Below, piece by piece: positions 1-8,784 of a DNA stretch of 64,000 nt (positions within the stretch are counted from its first letter, which is position 1; every line of letters begins with the position of its first letter). The notes below the pieces were generated by a model. It was not told the origin of the DNA and ran no database searches. It saw only the letters and a list, made by a program, of their open reading frames with translations. The stretch comes from an uncultured Clostridia bacterium (GTDB taxonomy: Bacteria; Bacillota; Clostridia; UBA1381). The position numbers and the translations under genes are program-made. The DNA lies in the NCBI GenBank assembly GCA_947624485.1, contig CANQKM010000011.1:1-64000 (forward strand). The letters are read 5' to 3'.

Positions 1-3
1 CAT
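1..3 (-). CDS. Start codon only of a minus-strand gene leaving the left edge
   Basis: Reverse complement reads CAAAAGGAGATTGCTATG: Shine-Dalgarno plus ATG at the window edge. Confidence 0.4.
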
Positions 4-105
4 AGCAATCTCCTTTTGTGTTATTGTTTTGTGGTAAATTCATTTTACACAAAAGTTGCTATGTTGTCTACTTTTTTTCTGTTGCACTTGAGATGATAAC
101 ATATC

Positions 106-190
106 GGGGACCGCCGGAGGCGGTGGAAGGGTTTTGTTAAATTAAACCCCTCAGACGCGCAAGTGCGCCGGCTCCCCTATTAGGGGAGCT
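106..190. repeat. Dispersed intergenic repeat, copy 1 (GGGGACCGCCGGAGGCGGTGG...GGGGAGCT)
   Basis: Same architecture as 8548-8662: GGGGACCGCCG-AGGCGGTGGA head, AA-rich centre, CCCC-CAG-CGCG tail, final inverted repeat. Confidence 0.7.
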
Positions 191-194
191 TTTT

Positions 195-485
195 TTATTT
201 CATCGAATTTATAAAATCGGCGAGGCTTTGTTGCTGCGCCGCGGTAAGCGATGCGAGCGCCGACATCAGGAACGGACTTATCACCGCTTCACGGTCAACG
301 AAAAACTCACCGAGCGTAATACCGAGCGCGTCGCAGAAATACGAGAGCGTCTCGACCGTCGGATTTTTATTTCCAAGCTCCACATCGCGCAGATAGCTCT
401 GCGAAATCCCCGCCATATTCGCGAGCCTGTTCACCGTAAGCCCCTTCGCCTCGCGAAGCTCCTTTATTCTCTGTCCCACTTCCAT
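195..485 (-). CDS. XRE-family helix-turn-helix regulator
   Basis: 96 aa; GQRIKELREAKGLTVNRLANMAGISQSYLRDVELGNKNPTVETLSYFCDALGITLGEFF. Confidence 0.85.
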   Translation of the reverse strand: MEVGQRIKELREAKGLTVNRLANMAGISQSYLRDVELGNKNPTVETLSYFCDALGITLGEFFVDREAVISPFLMSALASLTAAQQQSLADFINSMK

Positions 486-563
486 AATAACGGCACTCCT
501 TCATTTCATCAATTTTCACCTATATTTTAACATCAATAGTATAAAAACCTTATATCTAAAGAG

Positions 564-592
564 TTGACATATTATATTTATAGATATATAAT
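564..592 (+). promoter_or_regulatory. Sigma-A-type promoter
   Basis: TTGACA-17 nt-TATAAT upstream of the 626 ORF. Confidence 0.75.
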
Positions 593-625
593 ATTATTAC
601 TATGACGATATGGGGTGGAATATTC

Positions 626-2227
626 ATGAAAGAAAGAAACTTGAAAATTTTTACAATATTTCTGACGGTTTCGGCTGTGCTTCTTCTGACGCGCTTTGCT
701 TTGGGACTTGCGTACAAGCCGGTAATGGACGACTGGTTTCTCTACGGCGACCTGTACGGCGACGTGATAAACGGCTTCGCGCTGCCGAACGCGAAGTTCA
801 CGATAAGACCGCTCGCCGGGATTCTGGACATATTCCTTGCCGCGCCGCTTTTTGATCACCTGTGGATTGTCGAACTTATTATGACGCTGCTCCTCGCGGC
901 GGGAGCGGTGATATTGTACGACATTCTTTCGGATAACGGCTTCGCGCCGAGCGGACTTTTTCTTATATCGCTTTGCTTTGTGCCGATGAACATGGAAGCG
1001 ACCTACTGGCTCGCCGCGTCGATACGTATTTCATGCGCGCTGTTCTTTACCGCACTGACGCTGCGGCTGCTGAACGGTTATCTCAAAAGTGATAAAAAAA
1101 TATACGCCGTACTGTACGCCGTATCGGGATTTTTCGCCGTAAGCTTTTACGAACCGGCGATTGTGATTTACGTAATGCTTTTCGCTTACCTCCTGTACCG
1201 AAAACGCGGCAGGAAATACATACACCTCATATTCATAATCGCCGCGCACCTTACATACATTGCGCTTTACTACATACTTAACGGCGGCAGCGGCGAGCTT
1301 GCCGTACGCGGACATCTGTTTACGTCGAACTTCTTTTCTCAGGCAAGAGCCGTTACCGATATGGTCGGACGCGTGCTTGTTTTGTATGATTGGCGCGCGT
1401 TCGTGCGCGGCTTAAAATGCGGCGCGGAGCTTATACTGTCGCGCGGACTGTACATTCAAACTGCCGCGCTGCTTGGTTTATCGGTATTTCTCGGCATACT
1501 TGTGCGGCACGAAGGGAAAGACCGCAGTTTCAGCGTGAAACGGCTTTTAATATCGCTCGCGCTGACCGCCGGCGGAGTGGCGGTGTTTTACGTGATAGGT
1601 TTTTTGTACACGGCGATACGGTTCGTGTACTTCTCGTTTATCGGCATCGGTCTTGCCGCGTGCGAGCTTGCGCTTCTTACGCCGAAAAAAATACAACCCG
1701 TGCTGCGCACAGCCGTTACAGCCGCGCTGACGTTCGTTTTCGAGGTGTCGGGCATGGGTATCACAAGTCAGTATATAAAAACGTCCGAGGAGGACGTGTG
1801 TATCGTGAATGAAATTTTAGCCTTAGACACGGAAAATTTTGCCGTCAACCCCGACCGCAACACATACCTTCTCGGCGCGGAGCCGTACTATGACGATGTT
1901 CATAGCGTCGAATGGCTCGAAAGCATACGCGGCGCGTGCAGCGGCTACGCCGATCTTACGGGCTGTCTGCGCCATATGACGGGCGTGACGAACACGAACA
2001 ATTTAACGCCTGTGCGCGACGGCGAAGCTATATCAATGACGTATTACATAAACAGTCCCGAGATATGCCGCTTCTTCGCGCTCGACAAAAACGCGCGCGT
2101 AATAAGTGTGAGCGTGAACGAAACGGACGGCGGCTATGAGGTTACGGAAGAGGGCGGCGAAAGGTACGGCATGATTACCGCGGATGAAAGCGGAGTGTAC
2201 AGATTTTACCGAAACAAAATAGGTTAA
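626..2227 (+). CDS. Polytopic membrane protein, unknown function
   Basis: Many hydrophobic segments; start reassigned to ATG 626 (MKERNLKIFTIFLTVSAVLLLTRFALG). Confidence 0.7.
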   Translation: MKERNLKIFTIFLTVSAVLLLTRFALGLAYKPVMDDWFLYGDLYGDVINGFALPNAKFTIRPLAGILDIFLAAPLFDHLWIVELIMTLLLAAGAVILYDILSDNGFAPSGLFLISLCFVPMNMEATYWLAASIRISCALFFTALTLRLLNGYLKSDKKIYAVLYAVSGFFAVSFYEPAIVIYVMLFAYLLYRKRGRKYIHLIFIIAAHLTYIALYYILNGGSGELAVRGHLFTSNFFSQARAVTDMVGRVLVLYDWRAFVRGLKCGAELILSRGLYIQTAALLGLSVFLGILVRHEGKDRSFSVKRLLISLALTAGGVAVFYVIGFLYTAIRFVYFSFIGIGLAACELALLTPKKIQPVLRTAVTAALTFVFEVSGMGITSQYIKTSEEDVCIVNEILALDTENFAVNPDRNTYLLGAEPYYDDVHSVEWLESIRGACSGYADLTGCLRHMTGVTNTNNLTPVRDGEAISMTYYINSPEICRFFALDKNARVISVSVNETDGGYEVTEEGGERYGMITADESGVYRFYRNKIG

Positions 2228-2260
2228 AATTGACTTAATTTCCTTACCAAACATTGTTCG

Positions 2261-2289
2261 TTTACAAAACCAAAAAACTGTTGTATAAT
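2261..2289 (+). promoter_or_regulatory. Sigma-A-type promoter
   Basis: TTTACA-17 nt-TATAAT. Confidence 0.6.
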
Positions 2290-2334
2290 CAAAATGTAGC
2301 AATGCTGACAAAGCAAAAGAAGGGAAGGAATTAT

Positions 2335-3150
2335 ATGAAAAAAATGACATTGTTACTGACATTGACGGTTACGCTTACGGCTGCCTCGGCGGTGCCGGTG
2401 CAGGCGCGCACCGTTTCGGCGTCGTGCATGCTTAAATCGCTGATGTCAAACACTGCACAAACGACAAAATGCGATAAGGAAAACGTTATAAAGGATATAC
2501 TTAAAAGGTACGGCATAGATTTGGACAAGTATAACATACCGTCGTCTTGCCCGAACTCGAAACCGTCGGCAACGCCTGCTCCCGCGCCGCAGCCTACGGC
2601 AAAGCCGACTGCCGCTCCGACAGCAAAACCCACGGAAACACCCGTTCCGACGGCGAAGCCGACTGTTCAACGCACGGTTAAGCCGACCGCGACGCCCGTT
2701 CCCACAGCAAAGCCGACGGCTAAACCGACGGCAAAGCCCACGGCCGCGCCGAATATTTCATCGGAGAGCGCAATGGAAGAAGAAGTGCTTCGCCTTGTAA
2801 ACGAGGAGCGCACGTCGCGCGGACTTAACGCATTAAAGCGCGCGTCCGACCTCGACGCGCTCGCGAGAGCGCACAGCGCGGACATGATAAGCCGCCACTT
2901 TTTCGACCACACGAACCCCGACGGTCAGTCGCCGTTCGACAGAATGAGAGCGGCGGGCATAAGCTACCGCGCGGCGGCGGAAAACATCGCGTCGGGACAG
3001 CGCAGCGCGGCTGCCGTAATGGACGCGTGGATGAACTCGTCCGGTCACAGAAAGAACATACTTAACGCCTCGTACACCGAAATCGGTATCGGCGCCGTAA
3101 AGAGCAGCGGCGGCACAATATACTGGACACAGGAATTTGTAAAGAGATAA
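2335..3150 (+). CDS. Secreted CAP/SCP-domain (YkwD-like) protein with PT-rich linker
   Basis: Signal peptide; TAKPTAAPTAKPT linker; ARAHSADMISRHFFDHTNPDGQSPFDRMRAAGISYRAAAENIA...MDAWMNSSGHRKNIL. Confidence 0.9.
   Translation: MKKMTLLLTLTVTLTAASAVPVQARTVSASCMLKSLMSNTAQTTKCDKENVIKDILKRYGIDLDKYNIPSSCPNSKPSATPAPAPQPTAKPTAAPTAKPTETPVPTAKPTVQRTVKPTATPVPTAKPTAKPTAKPTAAPNISSESAMEEEVLRLVNEERTSRGLNALKRASDLDALARAHSADMISRHFFDHTNPDGQSPFDRMRAAGISYRAAAENIASGQRSAAAVMDAWMNSSGHRKNILNASYTEIGIGAVKSSGGTIYWTQEFVKR
2566..2754 (+). repeat. Low-complexity linker coding repeat (Pro/Thr/Lys/Ala)
   Basis: Imperfect tandem repeats encoding AKPTA/VPTAKPT. Confidence 0.75.
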
Positions 3151-3177
3151 CCTACATAATCATACCTCCTAATTGAG

Positions 3178-3205
3178 AAAGACCTCGTTTAACGAGGTCT
3201 TTTTC
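3178..3205 (+). terminator. Rho-independent terminator
   Basis: AAAGACCTCGTTTAACGAGGTCTTTTT. Confidence 0.85.
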
Positions 3206-3240
3206 CCTGTAAAAAACTTCCCGTAACACAAAAATCGACC

Positions 3241-3269
3241 TTGTTTTTACGCGCGAACAATGGTATAAT
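3241..3269 (+). promoter_or_regulatory. Sigma-A-type promoter for the PurF-like gene
   Basis: TTGTTT-17 nt-TATAAT. Confidence 0.6.
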
Positions 3270-3307
3270 AAGGGAAAGCAACACCACAGACAGCAATGGA
3301 GGTATTT

Positions 3308-4726
3308 ATGGGAGGAATATTCGGCGTAATTGCCAAGAAAAACTGTGTGTACGATTTGTTTTTCGGTATCGACTACCACTCGCATCTCGGCACGAAAAGG
3401 GGCGGCATGGCTGTGTACGGCAAGGACGGCTTCAACCGCGCGATACACAACATAGAAAACTCACCGTTCCGCACAAAGTTTGAAAACGACGTAAACGAAA
3501 TGGAAGGCACTTCCGGCATAGGCTGCATATCGGACAACGAGCCGCAGCCGCTTATCGTGCGCTCGCACCTCGGCAGCTTCGCGCTGACGACAGTCGGACT
3601 TATCTCAAACACCGACGAGCTTGTTGAAATGGCGTATAATAAGGGCAATCCGCACTTCCTCGAAATGAGCGGCGGTAACATCAACCAGACGGAGCTTGTC
3701 GCTGCGATAATCAATCAGGAAAGCACGCTTATCGACGGCATAAAGCACGCCCAGAATGTAATAAAAGGCTCGATGAGCATGCTCATTCTAACGCCCGACG
3801 GCATATACGCCGCGCGCGACCGCCTCGGCAGAACGCCTATAATTATCGGTCACAAGGACGGCGCGTTCTGCGCGTCGTTCGAGAGCTTCGCGTACCTGAA
3901 CCTCGGCTACAGCGACTACAAAAACCTCGGACCGGGCGAGATCGTGTTTATCACCGCCGACGGCGTCGAAACTGTGTCGCCGCCGGGGGACGAAATGAAG
4001 ATATGCACGTTTTTGTGGATTTACTACGGCTACCCGACCTCGTGCTACGAGGGCATAAACGTTGAAAATATGCGTTACCGCTGCGGCGAAATGCTCGCGC
4101 GGCGCGACATGAACGAGGGCAATGTGAAGCCCGATATGGTAGCCGGCGTGCCGGATTCGGGCATCGCTCACGCGATAGGCTACGCGAACGAGTCGGGTAT
4201 ACCGTTCGCGCGTCCGTTTATAAAGTACACGCCGACATGGCCGCGCTCGTTTATGCCGCCGAACCAGGCGGAGCGCGACATGATAGCGAGAATGAAGCTG
4301 ATACCCGTGCAGGATCTCATACATGACAAGAGCCTGCTGCTTATAGACGATTCCATAGTAAGGGGAACGCAGCTTCGCGAAACGACGGAGTTCCTGTACG
4401 AGAGCGGCGCGAACGAGGTACATATACGTCCGGCGTGTCCGCCGATAATGTTCGGCTGCAAGTATCTGAACTTTTCGCGCTCCACGTCGGAGCTTGACCT
4501 TATCGCGAGACGCGTTATAAGAGCGCGCGAGGGTGATGACGTGAGCGACGCGCTTCTCGCCGACTACGCCGATCCCGACAGCACGAATTACAAGGAAATG
4601 ATTGACGAAATCTGCGCCGAGCGTAACTTCACCTCACTGCGCTACCACCGCCTCGACGACATGATCGAGTCCGTCGGTCTGCCGGAGTGCAAGCTCTGCA
4701 CCTACTGCTGGAACGGTAAGGAATAA
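3308..4726 (+). CDS. Amidophosphoribosyltransferase-like protein (PurF family)
   Basis: N-terminal MGGIFGVIAKKN...HLGTKRGGMAVYG, PRPP-binding motif LLLIDDSIVRGTQLRE; Cys-rich C-terminus CKLCTYC. Confidence 0.85.
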   Translation: MGGIFGVIAKKNCVYDLFFGIDYHSHLGTKRGGMAVYGKDGFNRAIHNIENSPFRTKFENDVNEMEGTSGIGCISDNEPQPLIVRSHLGSFALTTVGLISNTDELVEMAYNKGNPHFLEMSGGNINQTELVAAIINQESTLIDGIKHAQNVIKGSMSMLILTPDGIYAARDRLGRTPIIIGHKDGAFCASFESFAYLNLGYSDYKNLGPGEIVFITADGVETVSPPGDEMKICTFLWIYYGYPTSCYEGINVENMRYRCGEMLARRDMNEGNVKPDMVAGVPDSGIAHAIGYANESGIPFARPFIKYTPTWPRSFMPPNQAERDMIARMKLIPVQDLIHDKSLLLIDDSIVRGTQLRETTEFLYESGANEVHIRPACPPIMFGCKYLNFSRSTSELDLIARRVIRAREGDDVSDALLADYADPDSTNYKEMIDEICAERNFTSLRYHRLDDMIESVGLPECKLCTYCWNGKE

Positions 4727-4735
4727 AATCAAATG

Positions 4736-4769
4736 AAAACGGTCTCCTCTGCGGGACCGTTTTTTTTTG
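4736..4769 (+). terminator. Rho-independent terminator
   Basis: AAAACGGTC...GACCGTTTTTTTTT. Confidence 0.8.
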
Positions 4770-4774
4770 TCGTG

Positions 4775-5020
4775 TTATTTACATCCATGCTTTTTCGCGT
4801 TTTTCTTAAGCGGCGTCGGCTCGTCGGTCAGTCCCGCTATATAGTCAATCGTGACGTTATACAGCTTTGCCAGACGTATTACGAGACAGAACGGTATCTC
4901 GCGGTAACCCTGCTCGTAATTCGTGTAGGTCGTTTTGTGCATTTTAAGAATTTCAACAAGCTGCGACTGCGTCAAATCGCTGTCCTCACGCAAATCTCTG
5001 AGCCTCGGATAATGTGCCAT
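4775..5020 (-). CDS. XRE-family helix-turn-helix regulator
   Basis: MAHYPRLRDLREDSDLTQSQLVEILKMHKTTYTNYEQGYREIPFCLVIRLAKLYNVTIDYIAGLTDEP. Confidence 0.85.
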   Translation of the reverse strand: MAHYPRLRDLREDSDLTQSQLVEILKMHKTTYTNYEQGYREIPFCLVIRLAKLYNVTIDYIAGLTDEPTPLKKNAKKHGCK

Positions 5021-5052
5021 AATCTTTCCCTCCGTAAAAATTAAATTCCCTA

Positions 5053-5081
5053 TTGACATAATACATCATTTGTTGTATAAT
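5053..5081 (+). promoter_or_regulatory. Sigma-A-type promoter for the methyltransferase gene
   Basis: TTGACA-17 nt-TATAAT. Confidence 0.75.
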
Positions 5082-5089
5082 CATGCTAT

Positions 5090-5111
5090 AAATACAACAT
5101 ATGTTGTATTT
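5090..5111. promoter_or_regulatory. Perfect 22-bp palindrome, putative operator
   Basis: AAATACAACATATGTTGTATTT. Confidence 0.7.
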
Positions 5112-5124
5112 GAGGGAGGTCAAC

Positions 5125-5736
5125 ATGATAATAGGAAAAATGAAATTTTACAGAATATGGAAGGATAAGTATTCTTCGTTTTGGAAAAAGAGACGGTTCA
5201 ATAAAATAATGAGACTACTCAAACTGCCGGAAAAGGAACGGATAAAGGTACTTGAAGTGGGTTGCTCGAACGGCAGGGATTTCATACAATTTCTGCCGCG
5301 TGACAAATTTGAAATATGGGGCGCTGACATAGACGCGGACTGCGGCGCGGACGCGGACATACATTTTGTGACCGCCGACGCAGCCGACCTGCCGTTTGCC
5401 GACGGCGAATTTGATTTGGTTGTTTCAATCGGACTTTTGGAGCATATCGAACCCGTTGAAAAGCTGTGCCGCATCATACGCGAAATGGAGCGCGTCGGGA
5501 CGCATCAGCTATCCGTAGTTCCGTCCGTCGCGACGCTGCTTGAACCGCACAGCGGCAAGGTGCTTTTCCCGCTCCGAGTGTGGCGCGAAATGATGTCGGA
5601 GCAGCCGTCAACGCCGCTGCACCTAAACTTTTACACCGAACACACATGGACGAAATTCACGGGTTTCACCGGCTGCGAAATAAAGCGATTTTTCTACATA
5701 CCGCCGTTCATAACAAATACGGTGATATACAAATAA
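5125..5736 (+). CDS. Class I SAM-dependent methyltransferase
   Basis: VLEVGCSNGRDFIQFLP...ADAADLPFADGEFDLVVSIGLLEHIE; GAGGGAGG RBS before ATG 5125. Confidence 0.85.
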   Translation: MIIGKMKFYRIWKDKYSSFWKKRRFNKIMRLLKLPEKERIKVLEVGCSNGRDFIQFLPRDKFEIWGADIDADCGADADIHFVTADAADLPFADGEFDLVVSIGLLEHIEPVEKLCRIIREMERVGTHQLSVVPSVATLLEPHSGKVLFPLRVWREMMSEQPSTPLHLNFYTEHTWTKFTGFTGCEIKRFFYIPPFITNTVIYK

Positions 5737-5741
5737 ACAAC

Positions 5742-5766
5742 AAAAGCGGAGCGTTCCGCTTTTTTT
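5742..5766 (+). terminator. Rho-independent terminator
   Basis: AAAAGCGGAGCGTTCCGCTTTTTT. Confidence 0.8.
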
Positions 5767-5863
5767 ATGCAAAAATATTTCAAAAACAGGCTGACAAACA
5801 GTAAAATAAATGATATAATGGTAAAAACGACAATAAAAACGGCGGTGAACAAGGAGGAAACAC

Positions 5864-6577
5864 ATGAAAACACTTAACATCTACGAGGAATTAAAGCAAA
5901 ACGCGTACCCGGGACGCGGAATTGTTATCGGCAAGTCGGCTGACGGGAAGTCGGCGGTGACGGCGTATTTTATTATGGGACGCTCGGAAAACAGCCGCAA
6001 CCGCGTATTTGTCGAGGACGGCGACGGAATCCGTACGCAAGCGTTCGATCCGTCGAAAATGAAGGATCCGCACCTCATTATTTACGCTCCGGTGCGTGTT
6101 CTCGGCAACAAAACGATCGTTACGAACGGCGACCAGACCGACACGATTTACGAGCTTATGAACCAGCAAATGACGTTCGAGCAGTCTCTCCGCGGACGCG
6201 AGTTTGAGGACGACGCGCCCAACTACACGCCGAGAATTTCCGGCATAATCAAGGTTGACGACGGACGCTTCAATTACGCGATGTCGATTTTGAAGAGCGA
6301 GAACGGCAATCCCGAATCGTGTCTCAGGTACACATATTCGTACAAGAACCCGATAGGCGGCGAGGGCAGATTCATCCACACCTACATGGGCGACGGCAGC
6401 CCGCTCCCCTCGTTCGAGGGCGAGCCGAAAAAGGTCGCAATACCGAGCGATATCGACGAGTTCACAAACGGCCTGTGGGACGCGCTCAACGAGGATAATA
6501 AGGTGTCGCTGTTTGTGAGATTTATCAATCTCGAAACGGGTGACGTTCAATCAAGGATTGTGAATAAAAATCAGTAA
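5864..6577 (+). CDS. IMP cyclohydrolase, PurO-like
   Basis: NAYPGRGIVIGKSADGKSAVTAYFIMGRSENSRNRVF...APVRVLGNKTIVTNGDQTDTIY; adjacent to a stand-alone AICAR transformylase. Confidence 0.8.
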   Translation: MKTLNIYEELKQNAYPGRGIVIGKSADGKSAVTAYFIMGRSENSRNRVFVEDGDGIRTQAFDPSKMKDPHLIIYAPVRVLGNKTIVTNGDQTDTIYELMNQQMTFEQSLRGREFEDDAPNYTPRISGIIKVDDGRFNYAMSILKSENGNPESCLRYTYSYKNPIGGEGRFIHTYMGDGSPLPSFEGEPKKVAIPSDIDEFTNGLWDALNEDNKVSLFVRFINLETGDVQSRIVNKNQ

Positions 6578-6591
6578 AGGAGAATTCTGAT

Positions 6592-6789
6592 ATGCTCACG
6601 GTTTTATATGTGCTGACGGGATTATTCGTATTCTTCGGCTTGATCTTTTGGCTTTTGGGCAATTTGATCGCCATAGCAAGCGCGTTCGGCGCGGCGGCAT
6701 TTTGCGGTGTTATGATATTTTTGTATTTTATCGTAAAGTGCGCGGTAAAGGATGCGATAAAAGAATATAGTGAAAATAATAAGCAATGA
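6592..6789 (+). CDS. Small membrane protein
   Basis: 65 aa, mostly hydrophobic, RBS aggagaa; overlaps the next gene by 4 nt. Confidence 0.55.
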   Translation: MLTVLYVLTGLFVFFGLIFWLLGNLIAIASAFGAAAFCGVMIFLYFIVKCAVKDAIKEYSENNKQ

Positions 6790-6902
6790 CGGATTTACCG
6801 AAAAGAAAAAGGATACGATTGGAAGAATATGATTATTCCGACGCCGGCGCGTATTTTGTCACGATATGTACAAAGTACAGACAATGTATATTGAGTGACA
6901 TC

Positions 6903-6929
6903 GTAGGGGGCGGCGCCCTCGACGCCCCG
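6903..6929 (+). repeat. REP-like hairpin within the RAYT reading frame
   Basis: GTAG followed by GGGGCG...CGCCCC inverted repeat. Confidence 0.65.
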
Positions 6930-7073
6930 CGTGTCGAATTAACATCGTATGGTAAAATTGTGGATGATGAAATTCAAAAATCAATGCGTATTTATCAACA
7001 TATTCAAATTGATAAATATGTCATTATGCCAAACCATGTTCATATGATAATCAATATTTTATATAACCCAAAC

Positions 7074-7100
7074 GGGACGTCGAGGGCGCCGTCCCATACG
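7074..7100 (-). repeat. REP-like hairpin within the RAYT reading frame
   Basis: GGGACGTCGAGGGCGCCGTCCC, encodes GTSRAPS. Confidence 0.7.
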
Positions 7101-7112
7101 GATAGGATGATC

Positions 7113-7139
7113 GGGACGTCGAGGGCGCCGTCCCGTACG
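7113..7139 (-). repeat. REP-like hairpin within the RAYT reading frame
   Basis: Second copy of GGGACGTCGAGGGCGCCGTCCC, encodes GTSRAPS. Confidence 0.7.
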
Positions 7140-7343
7140 AATGAAACGATTCCCGCATTTGTTTCAATGTTAAAACGGTTTACCAATAAACAATGCGACG
7201 AAAAAATATGGCACAGGTCGTATTACGACCACGTCATCCGCACCCAACACGATTACGCGCAAATATGGCAATACGTTGACGAAAATCCGACCAAATGGGA
7301 ATCGGACGAATACTACGAACAATAAAAGAAAGGAACATATATC

Positions 7344-8516
7344 ATGAACGAATTACAATTAAAATACGGCTGCAATCCAAATCAAAAACCGTCGCGGGTA
7401 TTTATCGAGAACGGCGATTTGCCGTTTGAGGCGCTTTGCGGAAAGCCGGGGTACATCAACCTGCTCGACGCATTGAACGGCTGGCAGCTCGTCAAGGAAC
7501 TTAAAAAGGCTACGGGACTTCCGGCGGCGACGTCATTCAAGCACGTGTCACCTGCTGGCGCGGCGGTTGGTTTGCCGCTTTCGGACACGCTCAGAAAGAT
7601 TTATTTCGTTGACGGAGTGGAGCTTACTCCGCTCGCAAACGCGTACGCAAGAGCGCGCGGCGCGGACAGAATGTCGTCGTTCGGTGATTTTATAGCTCTT
7701 TCGGACGAGTGCGACAAGGCTACGGCGCTCTTAATTAAAAAAGAGGTTTCCGACGGCGTGATCGCGCCGGGTTACAGTGACGAGGCTCTTGAAATTTTGA
7801 AGTCCAAGAAAAACGGAAACTACAACATAATTAAAATCGATCCGAATTACGTCCCCGCGGAAATCGAGCGCAAGCAGATATTCGGCATTACGTTCGAGCA
7901 GGGCAGAAATGAGCTTGACATCAACGACGAGCTTTTGTCAAACGTCGTTACCGCAAACAAAACGCTCACGGGCGAAGCGAAGCGCGACTTAAAAATAGCC
8001 TTGATCACGCTCAAATACACGCAGTCGAACAGCGTTTGCTACGTCAAGGACGGTCAGGCGATCGGCATCGGCGCGGGACAGCAGTCGCGTATTCACTGCA
8101 CGCGTCTCGCGGGCAACAAAGCTGACATCTGGTGGCTCAGACAAGCTCCGCAGGTGCTCGCGCTCGAGTTTGTGGACGGAATAAAGCGCGCCGACCGCGA
8201 CAACGCGATCGATGTGTACATCTCCGACGAGCACGACGATGTTTTGGCGGACGGCGCATGGGAGAAGATATTTAAGGTAAAGCCGCCCGTATTCACGAAG
8301 GCGGAGCAGCGCGAGTGGCTTGACAAAAACACGGACGTAGCGCTCGGCTCAGACGCGTTCTTCCCGTTCGGCGACAACATCGAGCGCGCGAGAAAGAGCG
8401 GCGTTACGGTAATAGCGCAGCCCGGCGGCTCGATAAGGGACGATAATGTTATTGAGACGTGCAACAAATACAACATGGCAATGGCGTTCACGGGAATACG
8501 GTTATTTCATCACTAA
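7344..8516 (+). CDS. AICAR formyltransferase (stand-alone PurH transformylase domain)
   Basis: LKYGCNPNQKPSRVF...PAATSFKHVSPAGAAVG...KYTQSNSVCYVKDGQAIGIGAGQQSRIHCTRLAG. Confidence 0.9.
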   Translation: MNELQLKYGCNPNQKPSRVFIENGDLPFEALCGKPGYINLLDALNGWQLVKELKKATGLPAATSFKHVSPAGAAVGLPLSDTLRKIYFVDGVELTPLANAYARARGADRMSSFGDFIALSDECDKATALLIKKEVSDGVIAPGYSDEALEILKSKKNGNYNIIKIDPNYVPAEIERKQIFGITFEQGRNELDINDELLSNVVTANKTLTGEAKRDLKIALITLKYTQSNSVCYVKDGQAIGIGAGQQSRIHCTRLAGNKADIWWLRQAPQVLALEFVDGIKRADRDNAIDVYISDEHDDVLADGAWEKIFKVKPPVFTKAEQREWLDKNTDVALGSDAFFPFGDNIERARKSGVTVIAQPGGSIRDDNVIETCNKYNMAMAFTGIRLFHH

Positions 8517-8547
8517 TACGATAAGGTTTATACTTACGGCGTGCGTT

Positions 8548-8662
8548 AGCCTCCCTTGTTAAAGGGAGGGGGACCGCCGAAGGCGGTGGAGGGATTCATT
8601 ATTAAAACAGAAAAGGAATCCCCCAGTCGCGCTACGCGCGCCAGCCCCCTTTGACAAGGGGG
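8548..8662. repeat. Dispersed intergenic repeat, copy 2
   Basis: CTCCCTTGTTAAAGGGAGGGGGACCGCCGAAGGCGGTGGAGGG...CCCCCTTTGACAAGGGGG. Confidence 0.7.
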
Positions 8663-8733
8663 CCTTTCGTAGGGGCTGGCGCCTCGACAGCCCGCAATGC
8701 CCAACACAATGTTACGGGACTGAGGGGTTTTAA

Positions 8734-8759
8734 CGGGCGACCGCAAGGGTCGCCCCTAC
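8734..8759 (-). repeat. REP-like element (GTAG plus hairpin), minus orientation
   Basis: GGGCGACCGCAAGGGTCGCCCCTAC. Confidence 0.75.
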
Positions 8760-8784
8760 ACCTATATTGTATAAAGCGCGCACC

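Larger units (their letters stand above)
6786..7325 (+). mobile_element. REP-associated tyrosine transposase (RAYT, Y1_Tnp/IS200-like)
   Basis: LPKRKRIRLEEYDYSDAGAYFVTICTKYRQCIL...YVIMPNHVHMIINI (HUH)...WHRSYYDHVIR. Confidence 0.9.
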
